Source: CAYJFD01 sp964369605
Lineage (GTDB): Bacteria > Bacteroidota > Bacteroidia > Bacteroidales > UBA932
Direction: 5' to 3'
NCBI GenBank assembly: GCA_964369605.1
Contig: CAYJFD010000002.1
Location: 39,126-103,125, forward strand
Length of the DNA stretch: 64,000 bases
Shown: piece by piece, positions 35,728 through 44,429 of the stretch
How the letters are laid out: each line of letters opens with the position of its first letter
Position numbering within the stretch: the stretch's first letter is position 1
Made by a program: the position numbers and the translations under genes
Notes under the pieces: model-generated
Seen by the model: the letters and a program-made list of their open reading frames with translations, nothing else
Databases searched by the model: none
Told to the model about the DNA's origin: nothing

Positions 35728-37260
35728 TTATTTTATGCTATCGTAGATTTTTATATCGCTACTGATAAGCGAACCATATACTGTATGGTCACAAAAAGCA
35801 GGATTATAGAAAGCAGGGGCCTGAGCTGCAGATGTAAAGTCTTCTCTAAACAATCCAGTATCTATTCTATATCGATTATCTATTCCAGCCGCTATGATTG
35901 AATATCCAACAGATGGCTGTAATCCAACATAAGTTATAGTTGCAGCTCCTGCACTTATGCTTTGTTCAAAACCTCCTAGAGTAGGCATTATAGCTAATAG
36001 TTCCTCTTCCGAGTATGTCGCAAATGTATCTGTTTGTACACCTCCAACATAGAAAAGAGTATTTTCATTACTTGGAGTAACAGTTACTGTAGCAGTAGTT
36101 GATGTTATCTCTACAACTTTGATATCCACCGTTAGATTAGGGTCCTCTACTGCTTTTTTAGTTCTAGCAAATAACACTGTTGGATTATAGTCAGTATCTA
36201 TTTTTCCCTCTGGAGTTAATGGAGCTATAACGATCGCGTTATCTTGGTCGTTAGGTAATATTGGAAATACTGGATTTCTCATAAAGGATCTATCATTCAA
36301 TGCGCCACTAAATGTAATGTAATTATCAGGAATTGTAGATGCTGTTCCTCCTATACTATTTAACATATAAGTAGCCATATTCTTAGGATTTTCGTCACAT
36401 ATATCAAACCAGTAATCTAAATATACACAAGCAACAAAATAAGTACCCGAGAATGAGCCAGGCTTAGTGGTAAGATTATAGCTACCTACCGATGTAGTTA
36501 GCGATGCATCTATATCTCCGATCACATCTGAAGGAAGTTCAGGACGAGGAAGAGTACTAACAACTTTCTTAAATAACTTAGATATAGCAACTGGATTCTC
36601 TAGGTCGCTAATATCTACAGCAAAAGAAACCATTAAAAACTCAGAATCATAAGGAATCTCTCCGTAACTTCCTGAAGTTTGGCCATACCACTCTTTATAA
36701 TTGCCTATCACAGCTCTGCTCTCTAAGACAGAAGCTATCAGTTCCTCGTCAGTAAGTGATTTGATTATATCATTATTATCAAACATCGCATCTACACAAG
36801 CAAACTTATCATCATTTGATGTAAGCATAAATTCAAAACTCTCGTCTGTTATCGAAGATGGATTTACAACAATAGAAATTCTAAAAGTCTCTGGATCTGG
36901 TCCTGGAGGCGCTACTCGAGTAACATTAATTTTGCACTCTGCCATAATAGAGGAATTCTCTAAACTTGTAGCACTGATTGTTACTTCTCCTATAGCCTTA
37001 GCTCTAACAAGGCCCTCATCACTCACTATAGCTATAGCATCATCACTAGAATCCCAAACGATGGCTTTATTTGTAGCTGTTTCAGGCATAATAGTAGCAG
37101 CTAGTGCTGCTGTTTCGCCTATTTCAAGGCTGAGAGTTTCTTCATTCAAAGCTATACTCTCAACAAGGACCTCTTCAGGTGTTGGTTCCGGTTTATCGCC
37201 ACAGCTTAAAAGTCCGAAAGTAATAATTGCTATAAAGAGCAATAGGTGTTGTTTTTTCAT
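35728..37260 (-). CDS. Surface lipoprotein with N-terminal Big_2 domain, first of the cluster
   Basis: 510-residue lipoprotein (lipobox FGLLSC, Cys 20). Residues about 33-115 are a Big_2 domain (LAATIMPETATNKAIVWDSSDDAIAIVSDEGLVRAKAIGEVTISATS). The rest is beta-rich and unfamiliar; NLTVDIKVVEITSTTATVTVTPSNENTLFYVGG (about 385) looks like a fibronectin-type strand pair. First gene behind the clear promoter at 37,312-37,342, immediately downstream of the TPR/AraC regulator gene, so that regulator may control the cluster. Confidence 0.76.
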   Translation of the reverse strand: MKKQHLLLFIAIITFGLLSCGDKPEPTPEEVLVESIALNEETLSLEIGETAALAATIMPETATNKAIVWDSSDDAIAIVSDEGLVRAKAIGEVTISATSLENSSIMAECKINVTRVAPPGPDPETFRISIVVNPSSITDESFEFMLTSNDDKFACVDAMFDNNDIIKSLTDEELIASVLESRAVIGNYKEWYGQTSGSYGEIPYDSEFLMVSFAVDISDLENPVAISKLFKKVVSTLPRPELPSDVIGDIDASLTTSVGSYNLTTKPGSFSGTYFVACVYLDYWFDICDENPKNMATYMLNSIGGTASTIPDNYITFSGALNDRSFMRNPVFPILPNDQDNAIVIAPLTPEGKIDTDYNPTVLFARTKKAVEDPNLTVDIKVVEITSTTATVTVTPSNENTLFYVGGVQTDTFATYSEEELLAIMPTLGGFEQSISAGAATITYVGLQPSVGYSIIAAGIDNRYRIDTGLFREDFTSAAQAPAFYNPAFCDHTVYGSLISSDIKIYDSIK

Positions 37261-37311
37261 TTTCTTTCTAGGTTATATGTATTTATAATTAGTTCTTGCT
37301 TCTTTTGTATG

Positions 37312-37342
37312 CAAATATAAATTTTAGGACACCATAGAGCAA
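37312..37342 (-). promoter_or_regulatory. Promoter of the lipoprotein cluster
   Basis: On the minus strand TTG (37,342-37,340) and TATATTTG (37,319-37,312) are 20 bp apart, giving a leader of about 45 nt before the gene starting at 37,260. The -33 box lies just after the palindromic terminator of the regulator gene. Confidence 0.7.
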
Positions 37343-37351
37343 GAACTAAAA

Positions 37352-37383
37352 GGGTTCAATACTACAATTGTAGTATTGAACCC
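37352..37383 (-). terminator. Perfect 32-bp palindrome, terminator of the regulator gene
   Basis: GGGTTCAATACTACAA followed directly by its reverse complement, a 16-pair stem with no spare loop bases, with a T-rich run on either side. It lies 30 bp beyond the stop of the regulator gene and 10 bp before the -33 box of the lipoprotein promoter, so an operator role is also possible. Confidence 0.75.
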
Positions 37384-37412
37384 TTTTTTATTATATGCAT
37401 AAAAGGCGCTAA

Positions 37413-39143
37413 CTATCTAGCATTCTGTTTAATAAGCTCTGCGTACTTTGTTGGAGACATCCCAACACTCTCTTTAAATAATCTATAGAAAGTAGTCCTT
37501 GAAGCAAAGCCACTATCATAGCAAACAGTCTTTAAAAGGTAGTCATTTGCCGTATCTGATAGTAGACGAAGAGCCTCTTCTATCCTATATGAATTAACAT
37601 ATTGAAGGAAATTTTTAGAGGTATTTTCATTTATTACCTGTGAGAGGTATGTTCTATTTGTCTCTAATTTTTTAGCTAACTGCTCCTGACTTAACTCCTG
37701 ATCTTTAAAAATCTTTTCTGTTTTCATTAAATCCTCTAGCGCCAAAAATAGTTTTTCATTTGCCCCTATAGAGAGAGTACTCTTTGTGTGATTTTCTTTT
37801 TGCTGATAGTTCTCTATAATCTGCTCTTGTTCTTGATTTGCTATCAAAAGTTTTGCCTCCCTATCTATTGAGACTTTATAGTGCTTTGCTATCTTGGTAT
37901 AAAGTCTATTTCTATTTCTATACATTATAGCAACAACTACAGAGAAAGATAACACCACAACAGCTAGTAATATTAATATTAATACCCTTCTTTCATACTC
38001 CTTGATTTCGGCTTTATGCAAAATAGACTGATGAGCAAGGGTTAATTCTTTCAACTGACGCTCCTTTTCTTCACCAAACATTTCAGCGTATTCTTGATGA
38101 TATTTCCTATAATAATCTAATGAATTAATATTATCTCCTATATCCTGATAGGCCTCTGAGATACTATAGTAAATTTGATATAGATATACATTACCATTCT
38201 TCTTGTTTACGTGACTTAAAGCTATTTTTAGCATTTCGATCGCAGTATGTGGTCTATCTTGCTCGATTAGAAACTTACCATAAGATAAATAAGTATAAGC
38301 TAGCACAGTCAGCATTTCTGTATTAATATGCTCTAAAGCCATATTATATGCTCTTTCAGCTGCTCGATAATTTCCTTTTGCATTTAAGATATTAGCATAA
38401 AGCGTATACTCTTGGAGTCTATTAAAATATAAGGTTTCAGAGTTTATTACAGCTTCTATATAATCTTGAGCTAAATCATACTCTTGAGTGAGATAGTACA
38501 TCATAGACAAGGAAATAGCACCCATTAGTTTCACAGTTTGATCATTCCATTCTTCTCCCTGCTCATATAGTTGCTTAGCAAACTCTAAGCCCGACTCATC
38601 CTCCCGAATAAAATTTGAAGATACTATATTATAAGTCGCTATAGCATAAGCATCTTTAAAGGAATGCTCTTTAGCTATGGCCATCCCATCTATCAAATAA
38701 CGCATTCCGAGGGCATAATCTAAATCATAATTAATATGATATAGCGCTAGTATATTATAAATTATGCATAAAAGGATATTATCCTGTTCTTCTGTCAACT
38801 CGTGCCTATTTTCATCATATATACTTTTTGCCAGATTCAGGCTTTCAAATGCCTCCTCGTACTTATCAGTCGCAAGATAATATGTACTAAAATTTAATTC
38901 AGACTTTATTATATATGCCCAATCTTCAAGCTTACTGGAAATGCTATCCATCTGCACACATAGCTCGAAGGCTTGCTCGTACGATTCAGAAATATTAATT
39001 ACCTTATACTCGTACGCTAGGCTATCATAACTCTCGATCAGTAATTCTCGATTTGGCCCTCGTCTACTCTTTGACCATACTGAAGTAGAAGCCTGGGACA
39101 TAACAAAGAGAGAAATGATAGAATATATTACGATTTTGTACAT
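37413..39143 (-). CDS. TPR-containing transmembrane AraC-type regulator
   Basis: 576-residue regulator with a signal/anchor segment (MYKIVIYSIISLFVMSQAS), a long periplasmic or cytosolic helical TPR region (about 30-370), one transmembrane helix (about 386-409, VLILILLAVVVLSFSVVVAIMY), a short coiled coil (about 425-445), and a C-terminal AraC/XylS-type double helix-turn-helix (about 460-570; ELSQEQLAKKLETNRTYLSQVINENTSKNF and FASRTTFYRLFKESVGMSPTKYAE). This resembles Bacteroidetes regulators of outer-surface or polysaccharide genes. It lies upstream of, and reads towards, the lipoprotein cluster, making that cluster its likely target (inference). A TATGTTTG -7 box is at 39,175-39,168. Confidence 0.85.
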   Translation of the reverse strand: MYKIVIYSIISLFVMSQASTSVWSKSRRGPNRELLIESYDSLAYEYKVINISESYEQAFELCVQMDSISSKLEDWAYIIKSELNFSTYYLATDKYEEAFESLNLAKSIYDENRHELTEEQDNILLCIIYNILALYHINYDLDYALGMRYLIDGMAIAKEHSFKDAYAIATYNIVSSNFIREDESGLEFAKQLYEQGEEWNDQTVKLMGAISLSMMYYLTQEYDLAQDYIEAVINSETLYFNRLQEYTLYANILNAKGNYRAAERAYNMALEHINTEMLTVLAYTYLSYGKFLIEQDRPHTAIEMLKIALSHVNKKNGNVYLYQIYYSISEAYQDIGDNINSLDYYRKYHQEYAEMFGEEKERQLKELTLAHQSILHKAEIKEYERRVLILILLAVVVLSFSVVVAIMYRNRNRLYTKIAKHYKVSIDREAKLLIANQEQEQIIENYQQKENHTKSTLSIGANEKLFLALEDLMKTEKIFKDQELSQEQLAKKLETNRTYLSQVINENTSKNFLQYVNSYRIEEALRLLSDTANDYLLKTVCYDSGFASRTTFYRLFKESVGMSPTKYAELIKQNAR

Positions 39144-39528
39144 TTTCTTTTGATTCTTTTATCTTTGCAAACATACAAAAATAATAAGATACTCGAAAAT
39201 ATAAGTTACCCCCCAAATTTAGATTTGGAGGGCAGCTTGGTGAAATTTTTCATAGTTATATTGCCTAGTCTGGTAACTAAGTAATATAAATATCATTTAT
39301 ATTGTTCTTTTGACTATATTTCTGGGAATAAAAATTGACTTCTCTGATTTTGCAAGTTATAGTTTAGTTTTGTTTAGTTAGGCTCTATGAGCTAATACAA
39401 AAATACTAAGAACACAAAATTTTTACAAAAAAAGAGAGTAAGGATTTCCTTACTTCCATAAGATTTTGAAAAAAAGTCCGATCTCTCAAATCGAGAAACC
39501 GGACTTACTTTTACAAATAAATTAAATT
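39144..39528. other. Intergenic region of 385 bp between regulator and htpG
   Basis: AT-rich, without a convincing coding frame. It contains the probable promoter of the regulator gene (TATGTTTG at 39,175-39,168, minus strand), a small hairpin AGTAAGGA/TCCTTACT at 39,438-39,455, and the htpG terminator at 39,469-39,506. No structured RNA was recognised. Confidence 0.5.
39469..39506 (-). terminator. htpG terminator
   Basis: On the minus strand AAGTCCG ... CGGACTT, with an internal TCTC/GAGA stem, followed by seven T residues, 23 bp after the htpG stop. Confidence 0.85.
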
Positions 39529-41589
39529 TTATTTACCCAAAATATCAACACTTCTTTTTATAAAATTAGATAATCCTTCACCTTTAAGTAATCCATTTGA
39601 CAATAGAGCTAGATCTATTAACTGACTTACTAAGGAAATATCCTTTCCTCCATCCTGGATTAAGTGCTGTCTTTGCTGCTTTAATTCAGAACTCTGAGAT
39701 CTTAAATCTTCTCTCATAGTCTTTTGTTCTTGATCTAAATCTTCTTCCTTTATATCCTTAATACTATCATTTAAGACCTCTAACTGCTTCTCTAGTATCT
39801 CTGACTTAGAATCAATAGTCTTCACTTCTTGCCCTACTTTCTCATCTAAAGTTTTGAATACCTCGTGTACAAGAGGGTGATTACCATTAACTATCACATT
39901 ATACCCATCAGGAAGCTGCGAGTAGAAAGAATAAGGAGAATTACTACCTCCTACCTGAGCCATATCCTTCATACGACGCATCATTTCATCACGGGTAATA
40001 ATTACTGGAGAACTCTTCTGATCCATAGCCTCGAAAGAAACAGAGAAATGAGCATCTGTAGCCTTTGGCAATGACTGCTCAAATAAAGGAGAAAGCATAG
40101 ACTGCTCCTGCGCAGAAAGTGACATTGCGATAGCCTTATCTTTCTCTATTAACTTATCTACACTGTTAGAATCTACTCTTACAAATTTCAGTTTCTCATC
40201 CTTGCTCTCTAGGTAGCTAATAAAGTGAGTCTCAAGAGGAGAATCCATAATTAAAACATCATAGCCATTCGCTTTTGCATCTGCTATAAATGAGTATTGC
40301 TCGTCAGGATTATTTGCATAAAGTGCGATAACATTAGCATTCTTATCAGTCTGCTCAGCCTCTATTTTGGCCTTATACTCCTCTACGGTAAAATAGCTAC
40401 TCTCGTTATTTTTAAGTAGTGTAAAACCAGAAGCGCGATCAGCAAATTTTGGTTCTGACACTAAACCATATTGAATAAATAGCTTTAAATCATCCCACTT
40501 ACTTTCAAAATCCTCACGTGAGCTAGTGAAAAGCTCTTGTAGACGATCTGCTACTTTCTTAGTAATATGTGAAGAGATCTTCTTAACATTAGGATCACCC
40601 TGAAGGTAACTTCTTGAAACATTAAGTGGTATATCTGGAGAGTCAATCACTCCGTGAAGAAGTGTAAGAAACTCAGGAACAATACCTTCCACTGAGTCAG
40701 TCACATAGACCTGATTTGAGTAAAGCTGAATTTTATTTTTTTGAATCTCGAAGTTATTCTTGATCCTTGGGAAGTAAAGAATACCTGTAAGATTAAAAGG
40801 ATAATCTACATTTAGGTGAATATTAAACAGCGGCTTCTCACTCATTGGATAAAGCTTCTGATAGAATTCGTCGTACTGCTCAGGGCTAATCTCTGAAGGA
40901 GAAATGCTCCACAAAGGCTTAGTATCGTTGATAATTAAGTCTTCCGGAGTGTCTTCATATTTTCCATCCTTCCATTCTTGTTTCTTTCCAAAAACGATTT
41001 CAACTGGTAAGAAACGACAATATTTGTTTAATAACGTTTGAATTCGTGATTTATCAGCAAATTCCTCACTATCTCCATCTAAGAATAGAGTAATTTCTGT
41101 TCCTCTTTCTTCCTTTTCTATCTCCTCTAATGTATAGTTAGGTGTACCATCACAGCTCCATTTCACTGCTGGGGCATCTTTATATGATTTAGTACGAAGC
41201 TCCACCTGCTTTGCTACCATAAATGATGAATAGAAGCCTAGTCCAAAGTGCCCAATTATAGCGTTTTGATCTTTATATTTCTCAAGAAACTCTTCAGCAC
41301 TTGAAAATGCTATCTGGTTTATATATTTATCCACTTCTTCTGCAGTCATACCGATACCTTTATCTTTGATCGTAATGGTATTTGCATCTGCATCAACTAT
41401 AACTTCTACTCTTATATCTCCCATCTCTCCTGCAAATTCACCCATCGATGAAAGAGTTTTTAGTTTCTGTGTTGCGTCTACCGCGTTTGATACTAACTCA
41501 CGAAGAAAGATATCGTGTTCTGAATAAAGAAATTTCTTAATTATCGGAAAGATATTTTCCGTAGTTACTCCAATTTTTCCTGTTTGCAT
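39529..41589 (-). CDS. htpG: Chaperone protein HtpG (Hsp90)
   Basis: ATP-dependent chaperone. The 686-residue protein has the GHKL ATPase domain (FLRELVSNAVDATQK with the catalytic Glu and the binding Asn, DKGIGMT, GHFGLGFYSSFMVA), the middle domain (SRSYLQGDPNVKKI with the catalytic-loop Arg) and a C-terminal dimerisation domain. Length is slightly above the E. coli protein. Upstream lies an inverted repeat tgcca...tggca (about 41,643-41,674), of unknown meaning. Confidence 0.97.
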   Translation of the reverse strand: MQTGKIGVTTENIFPIIKKFLYSEHDIFLRELVSNAVDATQKLKTLSSMGEFAGEMGDIRVEVIVDADANTITIKDKGIGMTAEEVDKYINQIAFSSAEEFLEKYKDQNAIIGHFGLGFYSSFMVAKQVELRTKSYKDAPAVKWSCDGTPNYTLEEIEKEERGTEITLFLDGDSEEFADKSRIQTLLNKYCRFLPVEIVFGKKQEWKDGKYEDTPEDLIINDTKPLWSISPSEISPEQYDEFYQKLYPMSEKPLFNIHLNVDYPFNLTGILYFPRIKNNFEIQKNKIQLYSNQVYVTDSVEGIVPEFLTLLHGVIDSPDIPLNVSRSYLQGDPNVKKISSHITKKVADRLQELFTSSREDFESKWDDLKLFIQYGLVSEPKFADRASGFTLLKNNESSYFTVEEYKAKIEAEQTDKNANVIALYANNPDEQYSFIADAKANGYDVLIMDSPLETHFISYLESKDEKLKFVRVDSNSVDKLIEKDKAIAMSLSAQEQSMLSPLFEQSLPKATDAHFSVSFEAMDQKSSPVIITRDEMMRRMKDMAQVGGSNSPYSFYSQLPDGYNVIVNGNHPLVHEVFKTLDEKVGQEVKTIDSKSEILEKQLEVLNDSIKDIKEEDLDQEQKTMREDLRSQSSELKQQRQHLIQDGGKDISLVSQLIDLALLSNGLLKGEGLSNFIKRSVDILGK

Positions 41590-41691
41590 ATTTGTTTTTC
41601 TTTTATAAATTACTAAAGTCTACAGATACTTTAGGCAAAGAATATGCCACTGAGGAATTTTGCCAAATTGGCATATTCAGTATGACAGGCA

Positions 41692-41720
41692 TAAAAAAAG
41701 GATGACTCGTATGAGTCACC
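41692..41720 (-). terminator. Ferredoxin gene terminator
   Basis: On the minus strand GGTGACTC ATAC GAGTCATCC forms an 8 to 9-pair stem followed by a T7 run, 36 bp beyond the ferredoxin stop. Confidence 0.85.
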
Positions 41721-41755
41721 CTCCTATGTGTAAATTTCTACCTCAGTGTTCAGAA

Positions 41756-41926
41756 TTACTCTGCTGCGATAGCTCCTAGTGGACAAGCACTTTCGCATGC
41801 ACCACAATCAACACAAGATGAAGCGTCAATTGTATAAGGATCACCTGCAGCGATAGCTCCTACTGGACACTCGTCAATACAAGCACCACATCCAGCGCAA
41901 GTATTAGGATCAATTTTGTAAGCCAT
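41756..41926 (-). CDS. Small 2[4Fe-4S] ferredoxin
   Basis: Clostridial-type electron carrier of 56 residues, MAYKIDPNTCAGCGACIDEC at the start, with two cluster motifs: CAGCGACIDECP (first) and CVDCGACESACP (second), each with the usual CxxCxxCxxxCP spacing. The short linkers and near-duplicate halves are typical. It would serve low-potential enzymes such as pyruvate:ferredoxin oxidoreductase. Flanked by its own promoter (41,966-41,995) and terminator, so it is monocistronic. Confidence 0.96.
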   Translation of the reverse strand: MAYKIDPNTCAGCGACIDECPVGAIAAGDPYTIDASSCVDCGACESACPLGAIAAE

Positions 41927-41965
41927 TGTTTATAAATATTAATTGTTAATGTTAAAATATCACTG

Positions 41966-41995
41966 CAAAACTAATAACGAAACGATAATTTTCAA
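41966..41995 (-). promoter_or_regulatory. Ferredoxin gene promoter
   Basis: On the minus strand TTG (41,995-41,993) and TAGTTTTG (41,973-41,966) are separated by 19 bp, 39 bp upstream of the ATG. Confidence 0.65.
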
Positions 41996-42064
41996 AATAT
42001 TTTTTCGTTTTTAGTATAGATTTTCTCTTTTTATTAAATTTGCGTGATAAAAAGTATATAATTT

Positions 42065-43162
42065 ATGATAAAATTACCCATAAAACGAGTTTTACTTGTG
42101 CTTTCTGCTCTTTTTCTTGTTATTAATTCATTTGCACAAAATGAGTATGGAGGAATAGTTAAACTTGATCACACTATACATAATTTCGGAGTATTTCTAC
42201 TTTCTGACGGAGAGCAAGAATGCCAGTTTACTCTCGAGAATATTTCAAAAAAGCCTATCATCATCCACAAAGTGATTAGTTCGTGTGGCTGTTCAGAGGC
42301 AGAATGGACAAAAAATCCTATTATGCCTGGTAAAAAAGGAGTAATTGATGTCGTTTTTAAAAATGACCTAGGTCCCTACCCTTTTGATAAAGCGATCACG
42401 GTTTATGTTTCAGGGCTTAGTAAGCCCATCGTTCTTCGCATTAGAGGTATTGTTCAACAAACTCCAAAGAGCCTTGAAGAAACATATACCTTCCATATCG
42501 GAAATCTAGGAATGACGCACAACACTCTAAATCTTGGACAAATAGATCAAGGACTTGCTCGCAGTGAAGAGATAGAAGTCGCGAATATTAGCAATAAATC
42601 CATAAACGTTGAGTTCACAAATCTTAGTGAGGGTCTAATTCTTAGCCCTAACAAATTTGATATTGCTCCTAAGAGCACTATAAAATTAAGATATAGCATC
42701 GACACGAAACAGAGTTCAGAAAAGAAGTGGGGAAAGACGCTATTTTCTGCCTCGGTGAAAGTAGATTCTAAGCTACAAAAAGAAAAAATCACCGTAGAAG
42801 CGTTAATCAAGGAAAATTTCTCCGACTACACAAAGGAGCAGCGCAGAATCGGAGCACTTCCCTACCTTGAATCTTCTTCCCATAATATAGGCAATGTCGC
42901 TGCTGGAAGCGTGCACGAGCTAAACTTTGAAATAAAAAATAGCGGCAGAAGCGAACTTATTATATACAAGTTGGACTCGAGCGAAGAGGGTGTAGAATTT
43001 GAATACCCTAATAACATTGCACCTAATGAAAAAAATGAAATTAAGGTAAAAATAGATACTACAGGAAAAACTGGAGAGTTAATGTACATTTTAACTATAA
43101 TTTGTAACTCGCCGATTAGACCTCTAGTGAATATTTTTATTACAGGTAATATTGTAGAATAA
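42065..43162 (+). CDS. DUF1573 domain exported protein
   Basis: 365-residue protein with signal peptide MIKLPIKRVLLVLSALFLVINSFAQ and three or so Ig-like (ASPM/SPD-2/Hydin-like) DUF1573 units: residues about 33-130 (LDHTIHNFGVFLLSDGEQECQFTLENISKKPIIIHKVISSCGCSEAEWTKNPIMPGKKGVIDVVF), about 145-240, and 265-362 (ESSSHNIGNVAAGSVHELNFEIKNSGRSELII). Such repeats occur in Bacteroidetes envelope proteins of unknown role. A TAAATTTG box at 42,035-42,042 is a plausible -7 element. It runs 5 bp before meaB on the same strand. Confidence 0.87.
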   Translation: MIKLPIKRVLLVLSALFLVINSFAQNEYGGIVKLDHTIHNFGVFLLSDGEQECQFTLENISKKPIIIHKVISSCGCSEAEWTKNPIMPGKKGVIDVVFKNDLGPYPFDKAITVYVSGLSKPIVLRIRGIVQQTPKSLEETYTFHIGNLGMTHNTLNLGQIDQGLARSEEIEVANISNKSINVEFTNLSEGLILSPNKFDIAPKSTIKLRYSIDTKQSSEKKWGKTLFSASVKVDSKLQKEKITVEALIKENFSDYTKEQRRIGALPYLESSSHNIGNVAAGSVHELNFEIKNSGRSELIIYKLDSSEEGVEFEYPNNIAPNEKNEIKVKIDTTGKTGELMYILTIICNSPIRPLVNIFITGNIVE

Positions 43163-43167
43163 AAAGT

Positions 43168-44286
43168 ATGAATAATAATAGACAAGGTGACTTCTTTGAC
43201 CAATACCACAATGAAGATACTGCACTCAACATAAATGACGGTATTGAACAACCACCTATCGTAAATCCTCATTTTAAGAAGGTTCCTCGAAAGAGTTCTT
43301 TAATGAGTATTGACGACTATATGAATGGTATTCTTTCGGGAAATACCACTATACTTTCTCAGGCCATTACTCTTATAGAATCGTCTCTTCCTAAACATAG
43401 GGAGATGGCTCACGAGATCATTCTTCGTTGTCAAAATCTTCCTGAAAAGACCAAATCTATGAGAATTGGTATTACTGGGGTTCCAGGCGCAGGTAAAAGT
43501 ACATTTATCGAAGCTTTCGGAGGACTACTCACATCACAGGGCTATAAATTAGCTGTTCTGGCAATAGACCCTAGTAGTGAGCTAACTAAAGGAAGTATCC
43601 TTGGAGATAAAACTAGAATGGAGACGCTTTGTAATGACCCTAATGCCTTTATTCGTCCAAGTCCAAGTGCTGGTTCATTAGGTGGAGTGGCAAGGAAAAC
43701 AAGAGAGACGATACTACTCTGCGAAACTGCTGGTTTTAATGTTATTTTTATTGAGACTGTCGGAGTGGGTCAATCCGAAACTGCTGTACATTCAATGAGC
43801 GATTTCTTTCTACTGCTAATGTTATCTGGTGCTGGGGATGACCTTCAGGGAATTAAAAGGGGTATTATGGAGATGTCTGACCTTATAGCTATCACAAAGG
43901 CTGACGGGACAAATATCGACAAGGCTACATTGGCAAAGGCACTATATGCCAATACCCTACACCTTTTCCCTCCTACTGAATCAGGCTGGGTACCAACCGC
44001 TCTTACCTGCTCTTCTGTTACAAGAGAAGGCTTAGATGATATTCTTAACAAGATAAACTCATATTTTGAACTAATACACCAGAATGATTTCTATTCAAAG
44101 CGTCGTAGGGAGCAAGCACGTTTCTGGATGTATGAGAGCATCAATGAAGCCCTTCGTGAAAGATTCTATGAGAATAAAGAGATAGAGAAAATTCTGCCAG
44201 ATTACGAGGACGCGGTACTAGAAGGCAAAATGGATTCTTTCGCTGCGGCCTTTGAGCTGATAGATAAATACCAGAATTCGCATTAG
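43168..44286 (+). CDS. meaB: Methylmalonyl-CoA mutase-associated GTPase MeaB
   Basis: G3E-type GTPase (ArgK/MeaB) that protects and reactivates B12-dependent methylmalonyl-CoA mutase, important in propionate formation. The 372-residue protein has the P-loop GVPGAGKST (about residue 107), a DPSSELTKGSILGDKTRME box, VGVGQSET, and ITKADG (about 250). A poorly conserved 60-residue N-terminal extension precedes the GTPase domain. The mutase genes are not in the window. Confidence 0.94.
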   Translation: MNNNRQGDFFDQYHNEDTALNINDGIEQPPIVNPHFKKVPRKSSLMSIDDYMNGILSGNTTILSQAITLIESSLPKHREMAHEIILRCQNLPEKTKSMRIGITGVPGAGKSTFIEAFGGLLTSQGYKLAVLAIDPSSELTKGSILGDKTRMETLCNDPNAFIRPSPSAGSLGGVARKTRETILLCETAGFNVIFIETVGVGQSETAVHSMSDFFLLLMLSGAGDDLQGIKRGIMEMSDLIAITKADGTNIDKATLAKALYANTLHLFPPTESGWVPTALTCSSVTREGLDDILNKINSYFELIHQNDFYSKRRREQARFWMYESINEALRERFYENKEIEKILPDYEDAVLEGKMDSFAAAFELIDKYQNSH

Positions 44287-44305
44287 GCATATGCTTAATT
44301 AAAGT

Positions 44306-44337
44306 GTAAAAGGGTAAAAGGGTAAAAGGGTAAAAGG
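44306..44337. repeat. Four tandem copies of an octamer
   Basis: The 8-bp unit GTAAAAGG is repeated four times exactly in the noncoding stretch after meaB, followed by a degenerate half unit. The downstream 44,338-44,429 holds AT-rich sequence with no gene. Confidence 0.9.
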
Positions 44338-44429
44338 ATGAAAGTATCAACGAAGCAGCATTCATTTGCTGCCTCGCTGCTACTCTCGAACTAATAAAAT
44401 AACACTATTTACATATTTATTATATTTTC

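Noticed and set aside
41643..41674. Sigma-54 or heat-shock operator at the inverted repeat upstream of htpG
   Set aside because: The TGGCA-type repeat does not match the sigma-54 spacing or a known CIRCE element, so no assignment was made.
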